A stretch of DNA of 64,000 bases from JBNKEI01 sp050288705 (GTDB taxonomy: Bacteria > Myxococcota > Myxococcia > Myxococcales > UBA5297). The position numbers and the translations under genes were made by a program. Position 1 is the stretch's first letter; each line of letters begins with the position of its first letter. The DNA lies in the NCBI GenBank assembly GCA_050288705.1, contig JBNKEI010000122.1:1-64000 (forward strand), given 5' to 3'. Below are positions 25,875 through 35,274 of this stretch, one piece after another. The notes beneath the pieces were generated by a model. It had not been told where the DNA came from and ran no database searches. It worked only from the letters and a program-made list of their open reading frames with translations.

Positions 25875-28800
25875 ATGAAACCATACCATCGATTCCTCGC
25901 ATCCAGTATTCAACGTCAGTTCTGGTTTTTGCAGAACTGGCAGCCGCGTACCACTGCATATCACACTTCCTGCGTATTCTGTATACACGGATGGCTGGAT
26001 ATAAAAGCACTAAAGCTGGCTTTTGACGATTTGGCTTGCCAACATGCTTCTCTACGCACCACCTTTCAGCAGCAAGAAGAGCTGTGGCAATGCGTTCACG
26101 AATGGGCTGGGGAGTTGCCCAAAGAGTGGGCCGGGGAGCTGGCCAAAGATTGGGATAACAAAGTCCCGATCGCTGACCAAGTAGTGGCATCCCAAGTAAT
26201 AGGTCCCAACGACCAAGTGGTTCAAAATTTTTTGCGTCTCCCTTTTCGACTAGATCACGGTCCATTGTGGCGCGTTGGCCTTTGGCGCAGTGGTCCTCAA
26301 GAATTTGTTCTTGTCTGGTCGTTTCACCACATTATTGTTGACCTAAGGTCAAAAGAAATTTTGGCTCAAGATTTAGCGCGTTTTTACCAGGCTCGCTTGT
26401 CTGGTCAGGCATTACCGGCCTTACCAGCGCAAAATGAGAACTACGTGCAGTTCGCTCTCTGGGAACGCCAATGGCTGCAAGACTCCGCTACTGCTGCAGG
26501 CAAATACTTTGTCGATCATTTGTCGCCAGGAATCGAGCCTTTAGCGCTGGTGACCGATCGTCCTCGGCCACCTTTGCAGGGATTTGCCGGAGCGCGTCTG
26601 GTTTTTGAAGTGGAAAGCAAACGTGCGCAACTCCTCCATCAGCTCTGTCAAAAAGAAGCTACCAAGCCCTTTTTGGTTTTACTTTCGGTTTGGGCTTTAT
26701 TGCTTTCGCGTTATAGCAATAGTCAGGAAGTAGTGCTGGGAGTTCCTTTTTCCAACCGCAAGCGCAAAGAAAGCAAAAACGTGGTGGGATGCTTTGTTAA
26801 TAGCTTGCCTTTAGCGGTAAAAGTAGAAAAAAAACAGCCATTTGCGCGGCTGCTTTCGCAAATTCGAGCCTCTATGCTGGGGCACCACCGACACCAAGAA
26901 CTAGGGTTGGAACGCATAGTTGCCTTCGTAAACCCGCCACGCGACTCTAGCCGTAGCCCGCTTTTTCAGGCGGGATTTACGTTTGAGCCTCTCACCGAAC
27001 TATCTCTGGGCGATGCCCAAGTAACTAGCATCAAATCGTACGCTGGTGGCGCGCAGCTCGATCTTTATCTGACTTTTTGGCCGCAAGGAGAAGGGTTTGG
27101 CGGGCAAGTAGAATATGCTACCGCGCTATTTGATGAGTTTACCATTTCCCAAATGGTAGAAAGCTATTTTGAGTTGCTGGACCAAATACTCGACCCGCTG
27201 CCGCAAGGACAAGGATTTGCCAGTATTGCTTGTTCCCAGTTAAGAATAGTCAATTCGGCCCAGGAACATCGTGTGCTGAATGCCTTTAATGCTACCGAGG
27301 TCAACTATTCTCCTCCACTGCGTCTTCCTCAACTTTTTTTAAACCAGGTTGCAAAAAATGAACACGCGGTGGCTGTACGCTATGGAGAGCAGAGCCTTAC
27401 TTTTTGCGAGCTGCGCGCTAAAGCATGTGCGCTGTCTAACCAGTTGCGCGAATCGATTTTCCCTGGCGAACATGTGGGAATATTTATGCAGCGATCGTTG
27501 GAAATGGTGGTATCGCTGCTGGCTGTGCCTATGGCCGACGGAGTTTATGTCCCTATAGACCCCGAATATCCTTCTCCGCGTATCGAGCAGATGCTGGAAG
27601 ATTCAAGGCCGCGAATAGTGCTCACTCACGCCCCGGTGATGCCTAGATGGAAAGGCGAAAAAGGGCTGCTGCAATTGGTGGACATTGCCGACTTAAAAAA
27701 TCTGAAAAAAACTGATCATACTTTTCCCGACCCCCGGCCCATTCCCGGCAATGCGCTTTACACGCTGTTTACCTCAGGATCTACTGGCCGTCCCAAGGGA
27801 GCGACTAATACTCACCAGGGGGTGATCAATCGCATTCTTTGGATGCAGCAAGCTCTGAAGCTAGACGCTCAGGATGTGGTGTTGCAAAAAACTCCCTTTT
27901 CATTTGACGTATCGACCTGGGAGTTTTTCTGGCCCCTAGTAACTGGGGCTATGCTAGAAGTGCTGCCTCCGGAAGAGCACCGAGACCCCTCTGCTCTATG
28001 CCGAATAATTCGCGAGCGTAAAGTAACTACCTTACATTTTGTGCCGTCAATGCTGGGAGCTTTCTTGGAATACCCTTTGGCTGAGCAATGCACTAGTTTG
28101 CGTCGCATTGTAGCTAGTGGCGAGGCTTTGAGCGCTGAGCTAGTGCGCCGGTGTTATCAAATTATTCCTCACGCCGAGCTGCACAACTTGTATGGTCCTA
28201 CTGAGGCCGCAGTGGATGTGACTTGGTGGGAGTGCAGCAATGACTTGCTGCGTGATCCGGTTCCAATTGGAAAACCTATTGCCAACACAAAGTTGTACGT
28301 TTTGGACCATCAGCAGCAACCTGTGCCAGTTGGGGTTCCTGGGGAGCTCTATATTGGTGGAGTGCAGGTGGCTCTGGGATACGTAAATCGCCCCGATCTT
28401 ACTGTCAAGCGGTTTGTTCCCGACCGGTTTTCGGCCAATTCTTCTTCACCAGTTGGTTGCCAAGCCGCGTTGTACCGAACCGGGGATTTGGTGCGCTGGA
28501 CCGCAGACGGGAACCTGATTTTTCTGGGGCGGCTCGATCACCAAGTCAAGCTTCGCGGACTGCGCATTGAATTAGGTGAAATCGAGAGTGTAATCGAGCG
28601 TTTTCCTATGGTTCGTCAGTGTGTGGTGGTTGTGCGCTCGATGGAAGGAAAAAACCAGCAGTTGGTAGCCTACCTGGTAGTTGATAAGTCATTTAGCGAC
28701 AATATTAGCAGAGAGGCGCTGTTAAGCGCCCATGTTACCCAGTTGCTTCCTACTTATATGGTGCCGGATAGTTGGGTGTTTTTGCCCCAACTGCCTTTGT

Positions 28801-29201
28801 CTCCTAATGGCAAAATTGATCGCAACGCTTTGCCCGAGCCACCGACCAAAGTTCAGTTGCCATCCCCGGATGGTCCACTTCTTCCCTTGGAAAAATGGCT
28901 TCAAGAGCAGTGTCAAGACCTGTTTGGAGCTTGTTCAATGGATAGAGCGAGTAATTTTTTTGAGATGGGAGGCACATCGATAGCTCTAGCTCAACTGGCT
29001 GGAAGAATTATGAGGCATCACAACCTAGAAATTCGTATCAGCCAGATTTTTGAATATCCTACTATTAGTAGTTTGGCCAAGCATCTGACTTCTTGCCTAG
29101 CAGGTGATCGGGAAATTTCTTCCTCGCTAGACGAGACCCAAGCACGTGCTCAGCTACGTAGACAGCGACACGCTATTCGGCGCCCCGGCAAACGTGAATA
29201 G
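25875..29201 (+). CDS. Nonribosomal peptide synthetase, C-A-T, predicted serine-activating
   Basis: I start at the ATG at 25875 (1108 residues); a TTG two codons earlier is also possible and no ribosome site is clear. The condensation domain (about 5-430) has H151/H152/D156 in HHIIVDL, with Leu where Gly is usual. The adenylation domain (about 460-980) has LFTSGSTGRPKG, FDVSTWEFF (F677 onward), NLYGPTEAAVD, YRTGD and NGKIDR. Aligning to GrsA gives the specificity code DVWHVSLVDK, which matches the serine code except for two conservative changes. The thiolation domain has Ser at about 1035 in GGTSIAL. The tail is basic (QLRRQRHAIRRPGKR) and may dock to a partner. No thioesterase is present, so release probably occurs on the PKS. 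Confidence 0.93.
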   Translation: MKPYHRFLASSIQRQFWFLQNWQPRTTAYHTSCVFCIHGWLDIKALKLAFDDLACQHASLRTTFQQQEELWQCVHEWAGELPKEWAGELAKDWDNKVPIADQVVASQVIGPNDQVVQNFLRLPFRLDHGPLWRVGLWRSGPQEFVLVWSFHHIIVDLRSKEILAQDLARFYQARLSGQALPALPAQNENYVQFALWERQWLQDSATAAGKYFVDHLSPGIEPLALVTDRPRPPLQGFAGARLVFEVESKRAQLLHQLCQKEATKPFLVLLSVWALLLSRYSNSQEVVLGVPFSNRKRKESKNVVGCFVNSLPLAVKVEKKQPFARLLSQIRASMLGHHRHQELGLERIVAFVNPPRDSSRSPLFQAGFTFEPLTELSLGDAQVTSIKSYAGGAQLDLYLTFWPQGEGFGGQVEYATALFDEFTISQMVESYFELLDQILDPLPQGQGFASIACSQLRIVNSAQEHRVLNAFNATEVNYSPPLRLPQLFLNQVAKNEHAVAVRYGEQSLTFCELRAKACALSNQLRESIFPGEHVGIFMQRSLEMVVSLLAVPMADGVYVPIDPEYPSPRIEQMLEDSRPRIVLTHAPVMPRWKGEKGLLQLVDIADLKNLKKTDHTFPDPRPIPGNALYTLFTSGSTGRPKGATNTHQGVINRILWMQQALKLDAQDVVLQKTPFSFDVSTWEFFWPLVTGAMLEVLPPEEHRDPSALCRIIRERKVTTLHFVPSMLGAFLEYPLAEQCTSLRRIVASGEALSAELVRRCYQIIPHAELHNLYGPTEAAVDVTWWECSNDLLRDPVPIGKPIANTKLYVLDHQQQPVPVGVPGELYIGGVQVALGYVNRPDLTVKRFVPDRFSANSSSPVGCQAALYRTGDLVRWTADGNLIFLGRLDHQVKLRGLRIELGEIESVIERFPMVRQCVVVVRSMEGKNQQLVAYLVVDKSFSDNISREALLSAHVTQLLPTYMVPDSWVFLPQLPLSPNGKIDRNALPEPPTKVQLPSPDGPLLPLEKWLQEQCQDLFGACSMDRASNFFEMGGTSIALAQLAGRIMRHHNLEIRISQIFEYPTISSLAKHLTSCLAGDREISSSLDETQARAQLRRQRHAIRRPGKRE
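26100..26147 (+). repeat. 24-bp tandem duplication inside the NRPS condensation domain
   Basis: Two consecutive copies encode EWAGELPK and EWAGELAK in the early part of the condensation domain. It looks like a recent in-frame duplication in a surface loop. Confidence 0.75.
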
Positions 29202-29227
29202 ATTCATTATTACTCTTGAGAACTTGG

Positions 29228-30871
29228 TTATACACCCGCTGACTGAAAAACTTCTTGCAGAATGCCTTTGGCTTCTTGCTGTATTTGTTCTAAATGGTCA
29301 GAATTCAAAAAACTTTCCGCATAGATCTTATAAATATCCTCGGTGCCGGATGGACGAGCAGCAAACCATCCATTTTGAGAAGCCACTTTTAACCCACCGA
29401 TAGAAGCTTGGTTTCCCGGAGCATGGGTAATGCGCTGGAGAATGGGTTCTCCTGCTAAGGAGGTAGTCTTAACTTGCTGGGGAGAAAGATTTTTCAAAAT
29501 ATCTTTCTGGGCAGGAGTAGCCGCATTATCTGTTCGTTTATATACTGGAGAACCCAGTTCTGAGGCCAGTTGTTGATACACCATGGAAGGATCTTGGCCC
29601 AGTTTGGCGGTGATTTCTGCGGCCAGAAGGCCCAAAAGAATACCGTCTTTATCGGTAGTCCAAGTAGTTCCATCTCGGCGCAAAAAGGAAGCGCCCGCGC
29701 TTTCTTCTCCCCCGAATCCATAGCTGCCGTCAGAAAGACCTTTGACAAACCATTTGAAACCCACCGGAACCTCTAACAGAGGTCTGCCAATATGTTTGGC
29801 TACGCGATCGATTATGGCGCTGGAAACTAAAGTTTTACCAATGGCCGCATTAGGATTCCATTGGGGTCGGTTTTGAAATAAATAATAAATTGCTACTGCA
29901 AGAAAGTGATTAGGGTTCATAAGTCCGTTTTTAGTAACAATACCATGGCGGTCGCCATCGGTATCATTACCAAAAGCAATGTCGAATCGATCTTTTAACT
30001 TAATAAGACTAGCCATTGCATAAGGCGAAGAACAATCCATACGAATTTTGCCATCATGATCGATGGTCATGAATGAAAACGTAGGATCAATACGTCGGTT
30101 AACAACCTCTAAATTTAATCCGTAGCGATTAACAATGGGGTCCCATAAATCAATACTAGCGCCTCCCATAGGGTCCACTCCGATTCGAATTTTGCTGGTA
30201 CGGAGTGCATCCATATCTAATACCGAAGACAATTCTTCTACATAAGGAAGAATGAAATCATGCTGGTGGGCACGTGCAAATGCTTGGGACCAGGGAGTTT
30301 TAGTAACACCGGCATTTTGTTCTGCCAGAAGCTGGTTAGCTCGTTTTTCTATAGCCTTGGTGATAGCAGTGTCGGCGGGTCCGCCATGAGGAGGATTATA
30401 TTTGAATCCACCCCCGTCGGGCGGATTATGGGAAGGAGTAATCACAATGCCATCGGCTAAGCCTTGGGTGCGACCCCGATTGTGAGAAAGAATAGCATGG
30501 GAAACTACCGGAGTAGGGCTATAGCCCAGATTTTTCTGAATAAATACTTCCACTCCGTTGGCAACTAAAACCTCGAGAGTAGTAACCAAAGCCGGTTCGG
30601 AAAGAGCATGAGTATCCATTCCTAAAAAAAGTGGCCCAGTAATGCCTTGCGATTTTCGCACCTCGCATACTGCCTGGGAAATGGCTTGAATATGGTCTTC
30701 ATTAAAACTGCCGCTGGTAGATACTCCCCGATGTCCAGAGGTGCCGAAACTGACTAGTTGGGTTTCTTCCGAAGGGTCGGGATGCTCACAGTAAAAGGAG
30801 GTAACTAATCGGGGAACATTGACCAGTTGAGAAGCAGGCGCTGGTTTACCAGCGAGAGGATGAACAACCAT
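29228..30871 (-). CDS. pgm: Phosphoglucomutase (alpha-D-glucose phosphate-specific)
   Basis: I start at the ATG at 30871 (547 residues). The N-terminus MVVHPLAGKPAPASQLVNV then lines up with E. coli Pgm, and an AAGGAG lies upstream. Family motifs are SFGTSGHRG, the phosphoserine loop ITPSHNPPDGGG, the metal site equivalent FGNDTDGDRHG, GGEESAGAS and ARPSGTEDIYKIY. It interconverts glucose-1-phosphate and glucose-6-phosphate, feeding both glycogen (glgA is nearby at 35275) and nucleotide-sugar synthesis for exopolysaccharide. Its 3' end lies 26 bp from the convergent NRPS gene. Confidence 0.96.
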   Translation of the reverse strand: MVVHPLAGKPAPASQLVNVPRLVTSFYCEHPDPSEETQLVSFGTSGHRGVSTSGSFNEDHIQAISQAVCEVRKSQGITGPLFLGMDTHALSEPALVTTLEVLVANGVEVFIQKNLGYSPTPVVSHAILSHNRGRTQGLADGIVITPSHNPPDGGGFKYNPPHGGPADTAITKAIEKRANQLLAEQNAGVTKTPWSQAFARAHQHDFILPYVEELSSVLDMDALRTSKIRIGVDPMGGASIDLWDPIVNRYGLNLEVVNRRIDPTFSFMTIDHDGKIRMDCSSPYAMASLIKLKDRFDIAFGNDTDGDRHGIVTKNGLMNPNHFLAVAIYYLFQNRPQWNPNAAIGKTLVSSAIIDRVAKHIGRPLLEVPVGFKWFVKGLSDGSYGFGGEESAGASFLRRDGTTWTTDKDGILLGLLAAEITAKLGQDPSMVYQQLASELGSPVYKRTDNAATPAQKDILKNLSPQQVKTTSLAGEPILQRITHAPGNQASIGGLKVASQNGWFAARPSGTEDIYKIYAESFLNSDHLEQIQQEAKGILQEVFQSAGV

Positions 30872-31107
30872 GGTGCATTTTGCTCCTTGCATTTAATTTC
30901 GAGGGAACGCACCCTACTCCACAACTTGTGTATGTGCCAAGAGAAGGCTCAGTTTTTTGAAGCCTAGATGTCAAATTTATGAGATTTGGATTGGCTCCGT
31001 AGCAAACAAAAAATTGTTTTTTATGTATTTTCGGGCTATTGACTCTTAGTCGTAAAGGGGTGTGGTCGCGCATACGTCGGGCATGAAGCTTGCTTTCTAC
31101 TATTCTT

Positions 31108-32196
31108 ATGTTGATTCGACGCTGGGTTTTGGTGCTCTGGGCAGTAGTGTTTTTCCTCGGTGACGCGCAGTCGGCGAACTTGGATGTTTTACGCCAAAAA
31201 GTAGCCCAAGCCCATTCCCGAAAAGAAACTTTGCGCAGTCAACGCCAATCATTGGAAAAGTCGTTAGAACAACTCGCCGATAGAATTGAACAGGAGAAAA
31301 AGTCCCGAGGGAGCAATTGGTTTGTTCATTCCGACTTGTATCGGTTACTGGAAAAATCCCAAGAAATTTCTTCCCAAATAATTAAGCTAGTACAGGCGGA
31401 AAACCATGTTTTGGAGGAGCTGAAAGCCCATAAAGAAAAGCTTGTCGAGCAGCTAGGCATTGAATTGGAAGAGTATCGAAAACAACTGAAGCAAGCTGGT
31501 CAAGCTATTGGTCAAACTCAGACTATTAACCAAGAGCGTTGGGGACTTCTTTCCCAAATTAGGGTTCTAAGTGCAGAGCGGAGCAAAATGCTAGAGGCGA
31601 TAGCTGCGGTTCCTACCGAACCCCTAGTTGTCGTAAAGTCTGAAGATGACCCGGAAAAACTCAGGGAGCTGGCAGATGCCTTTTTAGATTACGAAGATAA
31701 GCTTCGGCGTGAAGAGCAACTGCTTTCTCAGCGCATCGAAGTATTGGAAAAGGAGCGTGATCTTGAGCGACGCATGGGTGAACTAATGGAAGAAGACTCG
31801 CTTTGGGGAGAAAACGACCGACGCATCGCTATTAAGCAGCATTTGGCTGCTTCGCCGCCAAATGAGCAAGCCGACCAGATGAATGCTCAGAATACGGACA
31901 CGCCGGTTACTGCTGAAAGCAGAGACACTCAGGAAACCGCGGTGTCCAAAGAAAAGTCTCCCGATCAAGCACCTACGACTTATTTTCCTACCGATAATAA
32001 AGATAATGCAGAAGGGCAGAAGCATTTGGTAAACGTGCCTTCCGGGGTTAGTAATACCTGGATTTCTTTTTCGGATAACGAAACCATAGAACAATTAATT
32101 AATAGGCGTGCCAGGGTGCATCAGCTTGCCGCAGAGGCTCGTATAAAAGCCAAAGAAATCCGGTCAAAAGCTCAAGCGCTTCATTCTCATGAATAA
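31108..32196 (+). CDS. Secreted coiled-coil protein of unknown function
   Basis: I start at the ATG at 31108 (362 residues); an upstream TTG at 31090 lacks a ribosome site. A signal peptide (MLIRRWVLVLWAVVFFLGDAQSA) is followed by long heptad-like stretches at about 25-150 (RSQRQSLEKSLEQLADRIEQ...) and 180-225. A Pro/Thr/Asp-rich linker and a short C-terminal helix come after. I recognise no catalytic motif. It overlaps the next gene by 8 bp, so the two are translated together and the products may form a periplasm-to-outer-membrane assembly. Confidence 0.65.
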   Translation: MLIRRWVLVLWAVVFFLGDAQSANLDVLRQKVAQAHSRKETLRSQRQSLEKSLEQLADRIEQEKKSRGSNWFVHSDLYRLLEKSQEISSQIIKLVQAENHVLEELKAHKEKLVEQLGIELEEYRKQLKQAGQAIGQTQTINQERWGLLSQIRVLSAERSKMLEAIAAVPTEPLVVVKSEDDPEKLRELADAFLDYEDKLRREEQLLSQRIEVLEKERDLERRMGELMEEDSLWGENDRRIAIKQHLAASPPNEQADQMNAQNTDTPVTAESRDTQETAVSKEKSPDQAPTTYFPTDNKDNAEGQKHLVNVPSGVSNTWISFSDNETIEQLINRRARVHQLAAEARIKAKEIRSKAQALHSHE

Positions 32197-33256
32197 TACT
32201 GTTTTTCGAATTTGCTGGCTGGTGTTCTGCGTGGCTGTGGTTCTGGGTATGTTTAATAATTCTTATGCGAAAACTCGCGGTTTGGTTTCTTTGGGAGGAG
32301 GGGTCGATTCCCATCCCTCGAAGACGGTCGGAGAAATTGAGTCTACAGATATGTTTTGGGGGTTGGCGGCTAATGTTTCGGGACGTTGGCGTATTAATGA
32401 CCGTCATCTTTTGGAGCTATACTCAGTTCTTGGTCTACGCAAGTATTGGAAATCACCAAAAGAAAATGGTTGGGTTCAAAAAATAGGATTCCGCCATCCC
32501 TGGAAAATGGAAAAAGCCACCTTGGGATGGGAAGGGGAGGGGCAAGCCAAACTATTTTTCTCTAGAAATGATAATTCATTTTTCTTTGACAGCTCCTTGT
32601 ATTATGAACGTTATATATCTCAAAATCATCTGGGGCGCATCACCGTTGGGCTCAAAAGTTTTTTATTTCCTTCGGAAATAGCTTACAACTATTTTGGTCC
32701 GTATATAGAATTTTTGTTGCGTTATCAAATTTCTCGCAGTCATTTCTTTGCCTTGTCTTGCAGCGAAAGCCTGCTCTGGTATCGAGGTGAAATTTTTCGT
32801 GAGAAGGCTACGCATTTTAATGAAGTTCTTACAAAACGACAGGATTGGCCTTTGGAAGCGCGGGGAGTATTCGGATATAAAGGTACAATAGGATTGCAGT
32901 TGGGGTATTTAGTACGTTGGATTAAATCAAATAGCTTTGGAGAAAACCATTGGAGGCACAATTGGTGGGTTTTATTTTCCACTCGCCTTTGGGGGCAATG
33001 GGTTGCTATGCTACAAGCTTCGTATCAGTATTTTCAATATACTGACGGCGGGTTTCCTCAAGGATTATTTCTAATTGATGATGAATCGCGAAGTTCGATT
33101 ACTGCGAAAGTTTCTTATCCAGTTTGGAAAAGATTAGATATGGAAGCAAAGTATTCGTTGCAATGGAGTCCTTCCCTGGCAATTAATGAGGGAAGCGAGC
33201 GAATTTCCGAGTATTTGCGGCAAACTGGGTTTCTGGGGATCGCTTATCGTTGGTGA
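32189..33256 (+). CDS. Predicted outer-membrane beta-barrel protein
   Basis: This 355-residue protein has a signal peptide ending near NNSYA. It then has many amphipathic strands rich in aromatics (LLELYSVLGLRKYW, FFFDSSLYYERYI, WWVLFSTRLWGQWVAMLQASYQYFQY) and a C-terminal Tyr-Arg-Trp, typical of barrels. I cannot name a family. It overlaps the upstream coiled-coil gene by 8 bp. Confidence 0.65.
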   Translation: MNNTVFRICWLVFCVAVVLGMFNNSYAKTRGLVSLGGGVDSHPSKTVGEIESTDMFWGLAANVSGRWRINDRHLLELYSVLGLRKYWKSPKENGWVQKIGFRHPWKMEKATLGWEGEGQAKLFFSRNDNSFFFDSSLYYERYISQNHLGRITVGLKSFLFPSEIAYNYFGPYIEFLLRYQISRSHFFALSCSESLLWYRGEIFREKATHFNEVLTKRQDWPLEARGVFGYKGTIGLQLGYLVRWIKSNSFGENHWRHNWWVLFSTRLWGQWVAMLQASYQYFQYTDGGFPQGLFLIDDESRSSITAKVSYPVWKRLDMEAKYSLQWSPSLAINEGSERISEYLRQTGFLGIAYRW

Positions 33257-33390
33257 TTTGAGTCGGTGATTCGACAAGGCGAATAATTGTTTTTCCGTTT
33301 CTTCTTTTCTTGACTTTTTGGCCAAGTGGCTTGATGGTCGTCTAGTCGGTCATAAAACCGTACAACCAACTACAATACGGAGTCTTTGCA

Positions 33391-34305
33391 ATGAAAATGT
33401 CTTGGCTGTATAAAATCTCTATTTGCGCAGCTACTCTGTACTGCGCAACCGCACTTTCACAAGAAGATATATCCAAAGTCAGAATTGAAGCCGAAAAGCT
33501 ATCGGAAACAACTTATATGCTGACTGGCTCGATGGCAGGTAACATAGGTTTATCGATTGGTAAAGACTCGGTATTAATGGTTGACACTCAAATAGCGCCG
33601 CTCATGCCTAAAATTAAAAAAGCTATCGCCAAGATTACCAATATGCCAATCAAGATGGTAATTAATACTCACTGGCATTTCGATCATATTGGCGGTAACG
33701 AAAACCTAGGAAAAAAAGGGGTGCTTATCATTGCTCATGAAAATGTCTTGAAGCGTGCATCTGCTGAGAGTGTAATTGAATTTTTAAATATGCGTTTCCC
33801 GGCAAGCCCCCTAAAAGCGCTTCCAGTAATTACTTTGTCGCAGAATATGAGCATCTTTATCAATGGGGAAGAGGTAACGGTAATTCATATGCCAAGCGCG
33901 CATACTGATAGTGATTCAATCGTGTATTTCAAGAAAAGCAATGTAATTCATGCCGGCGACATTTTTTTTAATAAGATATATCCTTTTATTGATACCTCAA
34001 GTGGCGGTACAGTGGATGGCGTAATAGCAGCGGTCGACAATATGCTAAAAATGGCTAGCAATAAAACTAAGATTATACCAGGCCACGGACCATTGGCCGC
34101 CAAAGAGGATCTGAAAGCATATAGAGACATGCTTGCAGTTGTGTCCAATCGCATCAAGGGCCAGCTAAAACAAGGAAAAAGTTTGGAGCAAGTACTTGCT
34201 TCCAAGCCTAGCGCCGACTACGATCAACAATGGGGTAAAGGTTTTTTAACGCCACCTAAGTTCGTAGAAATGATTTATAAGAATTTACAAATACAAAAAA
34301 AATAG
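33391..34305 (+). CDS. Secreted metallo-beta-lactamase-fold hydrolase
   Basis: This 304-residue protein has a signal peptide ending near ATALS and CGGAG upstream of the ATG. The MBL-fold metal motifs are THWHFDH (His94, His96, Asp98, His99), HTDSD (His172), HAGD (Asp191) and PGHGP. These fit a dinuclear zinc site. The superfamily covers lactamases, lactonases, thioesterases and cyclases. This sequence resembles general periplasmic MBL hydrolases rather than a recognised resistance enzyme, so no substrate is assigned. Confidence 0.88.
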   Translation: MKMSWLYKISICAATLYCATALSQEDISKVRIEAEKLSETTYMLTGSMAGNIGLSIGKDSVLMVDTQIAPLMPKIKKAIAKITNMPIKMVINTHWHFDHIGGNENLGKKGVLIIAHENVLKRASAESVIEFLNMRFPASPLKALPVITLSQNMSIFINGEEVTVIHMPSAHTDSDSIVYFKKSNVIHAGDIFFNKIYPFIDTSSGGTVDGVIAAVDNMLKMASNKTKIIPGHGPLAAKEDLKAYRDMLAVVSNRIKGQLKQGKSLEQVLASKPSADYDQQWGKGFLTPPKFVEMIYKNLQIQKK

Positions 34306-34360
34306 TGCGCTTGCCAATTAGGAAGCTCCATGTTTTAGAAAACCTAAGATGGTTATAGGC

Positions 34361-34378
34361 GAAACCAACTGTGGTTTC
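34361..34378. terminator. Short stem-loop between convergent genes
   Basis: GAAACCA and TGGTTTC form a 7-bp stem with a 4-base loop at the meeting point of the MBL and EEP genes. There is no strong T-run, so termination is only a guess. Confidence 0.3.
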
Positions 34379-35162
34379 AGCGGCATTCGCGTTTAAAGGT
34401 CGGCACCGCCACCTCGGCCACCAGTACATGGTGATCGGAGGCGCTTGTGCGGGTGACCCATGAGCTTTCCAAGACTAAATCGCGAGAAGCAAAAATGTAG
34501 TCAATACGTAGGTTTAGGAAAGGAATAACCGCTCGGGTGCCGCCCTTTCCAACGCCTACTGCTGCAAATACGTCTACCAAGCTTTCGCTTAGCGTTTGGC
34601 AGGCAGCACTGGAAGGAAGGGAATTCATATCGCCCAAAAGTAACCCGATATCCAAGAATTGTTGCACAATGCTACGGGCTTGTGCGCAGCGCAGTTGAAA
34701 GCTGGTATGGGCATGAGTGAGATGGGTAGCACATACGCGAAAATTTTTTCCAGGAAGGACCAACTGGGCAGAAGCCAAAATTCTTTGCTCAAGGCTTCGC
34801 CGGTTAGGAAGTTTTACTGAGCAGCATTCGCTGAGTGGCCATTGAGAAAGAAGTGCTAAGCCATACTCACCAGGATTCCAGTCGACCGCTTTAAAAAAAT
34901 GAAAATAAGCAAAACCAGCTTCTTGGGCAAGGAGTTCGGCTTGGTCTTTCCATCCAGAGCGATGAGTATGACGGTCTACTTCTTGTAATGCTACCACATC
35001 GGCGTTTAGGCTCTTCAATAGAGTGGCTATTCGGGACAGCCCCCTGGTACAGGATTGGAGATTCCAAGTCACCACTCGCAACCTATGGAGCGCGGGTAGT
35101 TGTGCCGGCGCTGCGGATGCTATTACACAATTCTCGACACGACTTTTCTGAGCTTGACCCAC
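34377..35162 (-). CDS. Endonuclease/exonuclease/phosphatase (EEP) family protein
   Basis: This 261-residue protein starts at a GTG with an AGGAGG eight bases upstream, which decides the start. EEP motifs are in order: VVTWNLQS (metal Asn), ALQEVDRHT (Glu), THLTHA (catalytic His), LLGDMNSLP (Asp/Asn), RIDYIFAS and SDHHVLVAE (general base His). The family hydrolyses phosphodiester bonds in DNA, RNA, inositol phosphates or sphingomyelin. There is no signal peptide, so it is probably cytoplasmic. The substrate is not determined. Confidence 0.88.
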   Translation of the reverse strand: MGQAQKSRVENCVIASAAPAQLPALHRLRVVTWNLQSCTRGLSRIATLLKSLNADVVALQEVDRHTHRSGWKDQAELLAQEAGFAYFHFFKAVDWNPGEYGLALLSQWPLSECCSVKLPNRRSLEQRILASAQLVLPGKNFRVCATHLTHAHTSFQLRCAQARSIVQQFLDIGLLLGDMNSLPSSAACQTLSESLVDVFAAVGVGKGGTRAVIPFLNLRIDYIFASRDLVLESSWVTRTSASDHHVLVAEVAVPTFKRECR

Positions 35163-35274
35163 GCTGAATGCCTCCTAAGGAGTGCGCAGCGTAGCAAACC
35201 GAGTAGAATGCAAAAAGAGAGACTCAGCTAGGGGCTTGGTTCGGCAGCCGCAAAGTTGCAAACCAAGCGCATAA

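Noticed and set aside
16551..29201. Exosortase/PEP-CTERM-associated locus
   Set aside because: An ACP and an AsnB-like amidotransferase also occur in such loci, but no exosortase or PEP-CTERM protein is present and the NRPS and PKS point to a metabolite.
33391..34305. Metallo-beta-lactamase-fold protein as an antibiotic resistance gene
   Set aside because: The fold is shared by many hydrolases. Nothing in the sequence points specifically to a lactamase.
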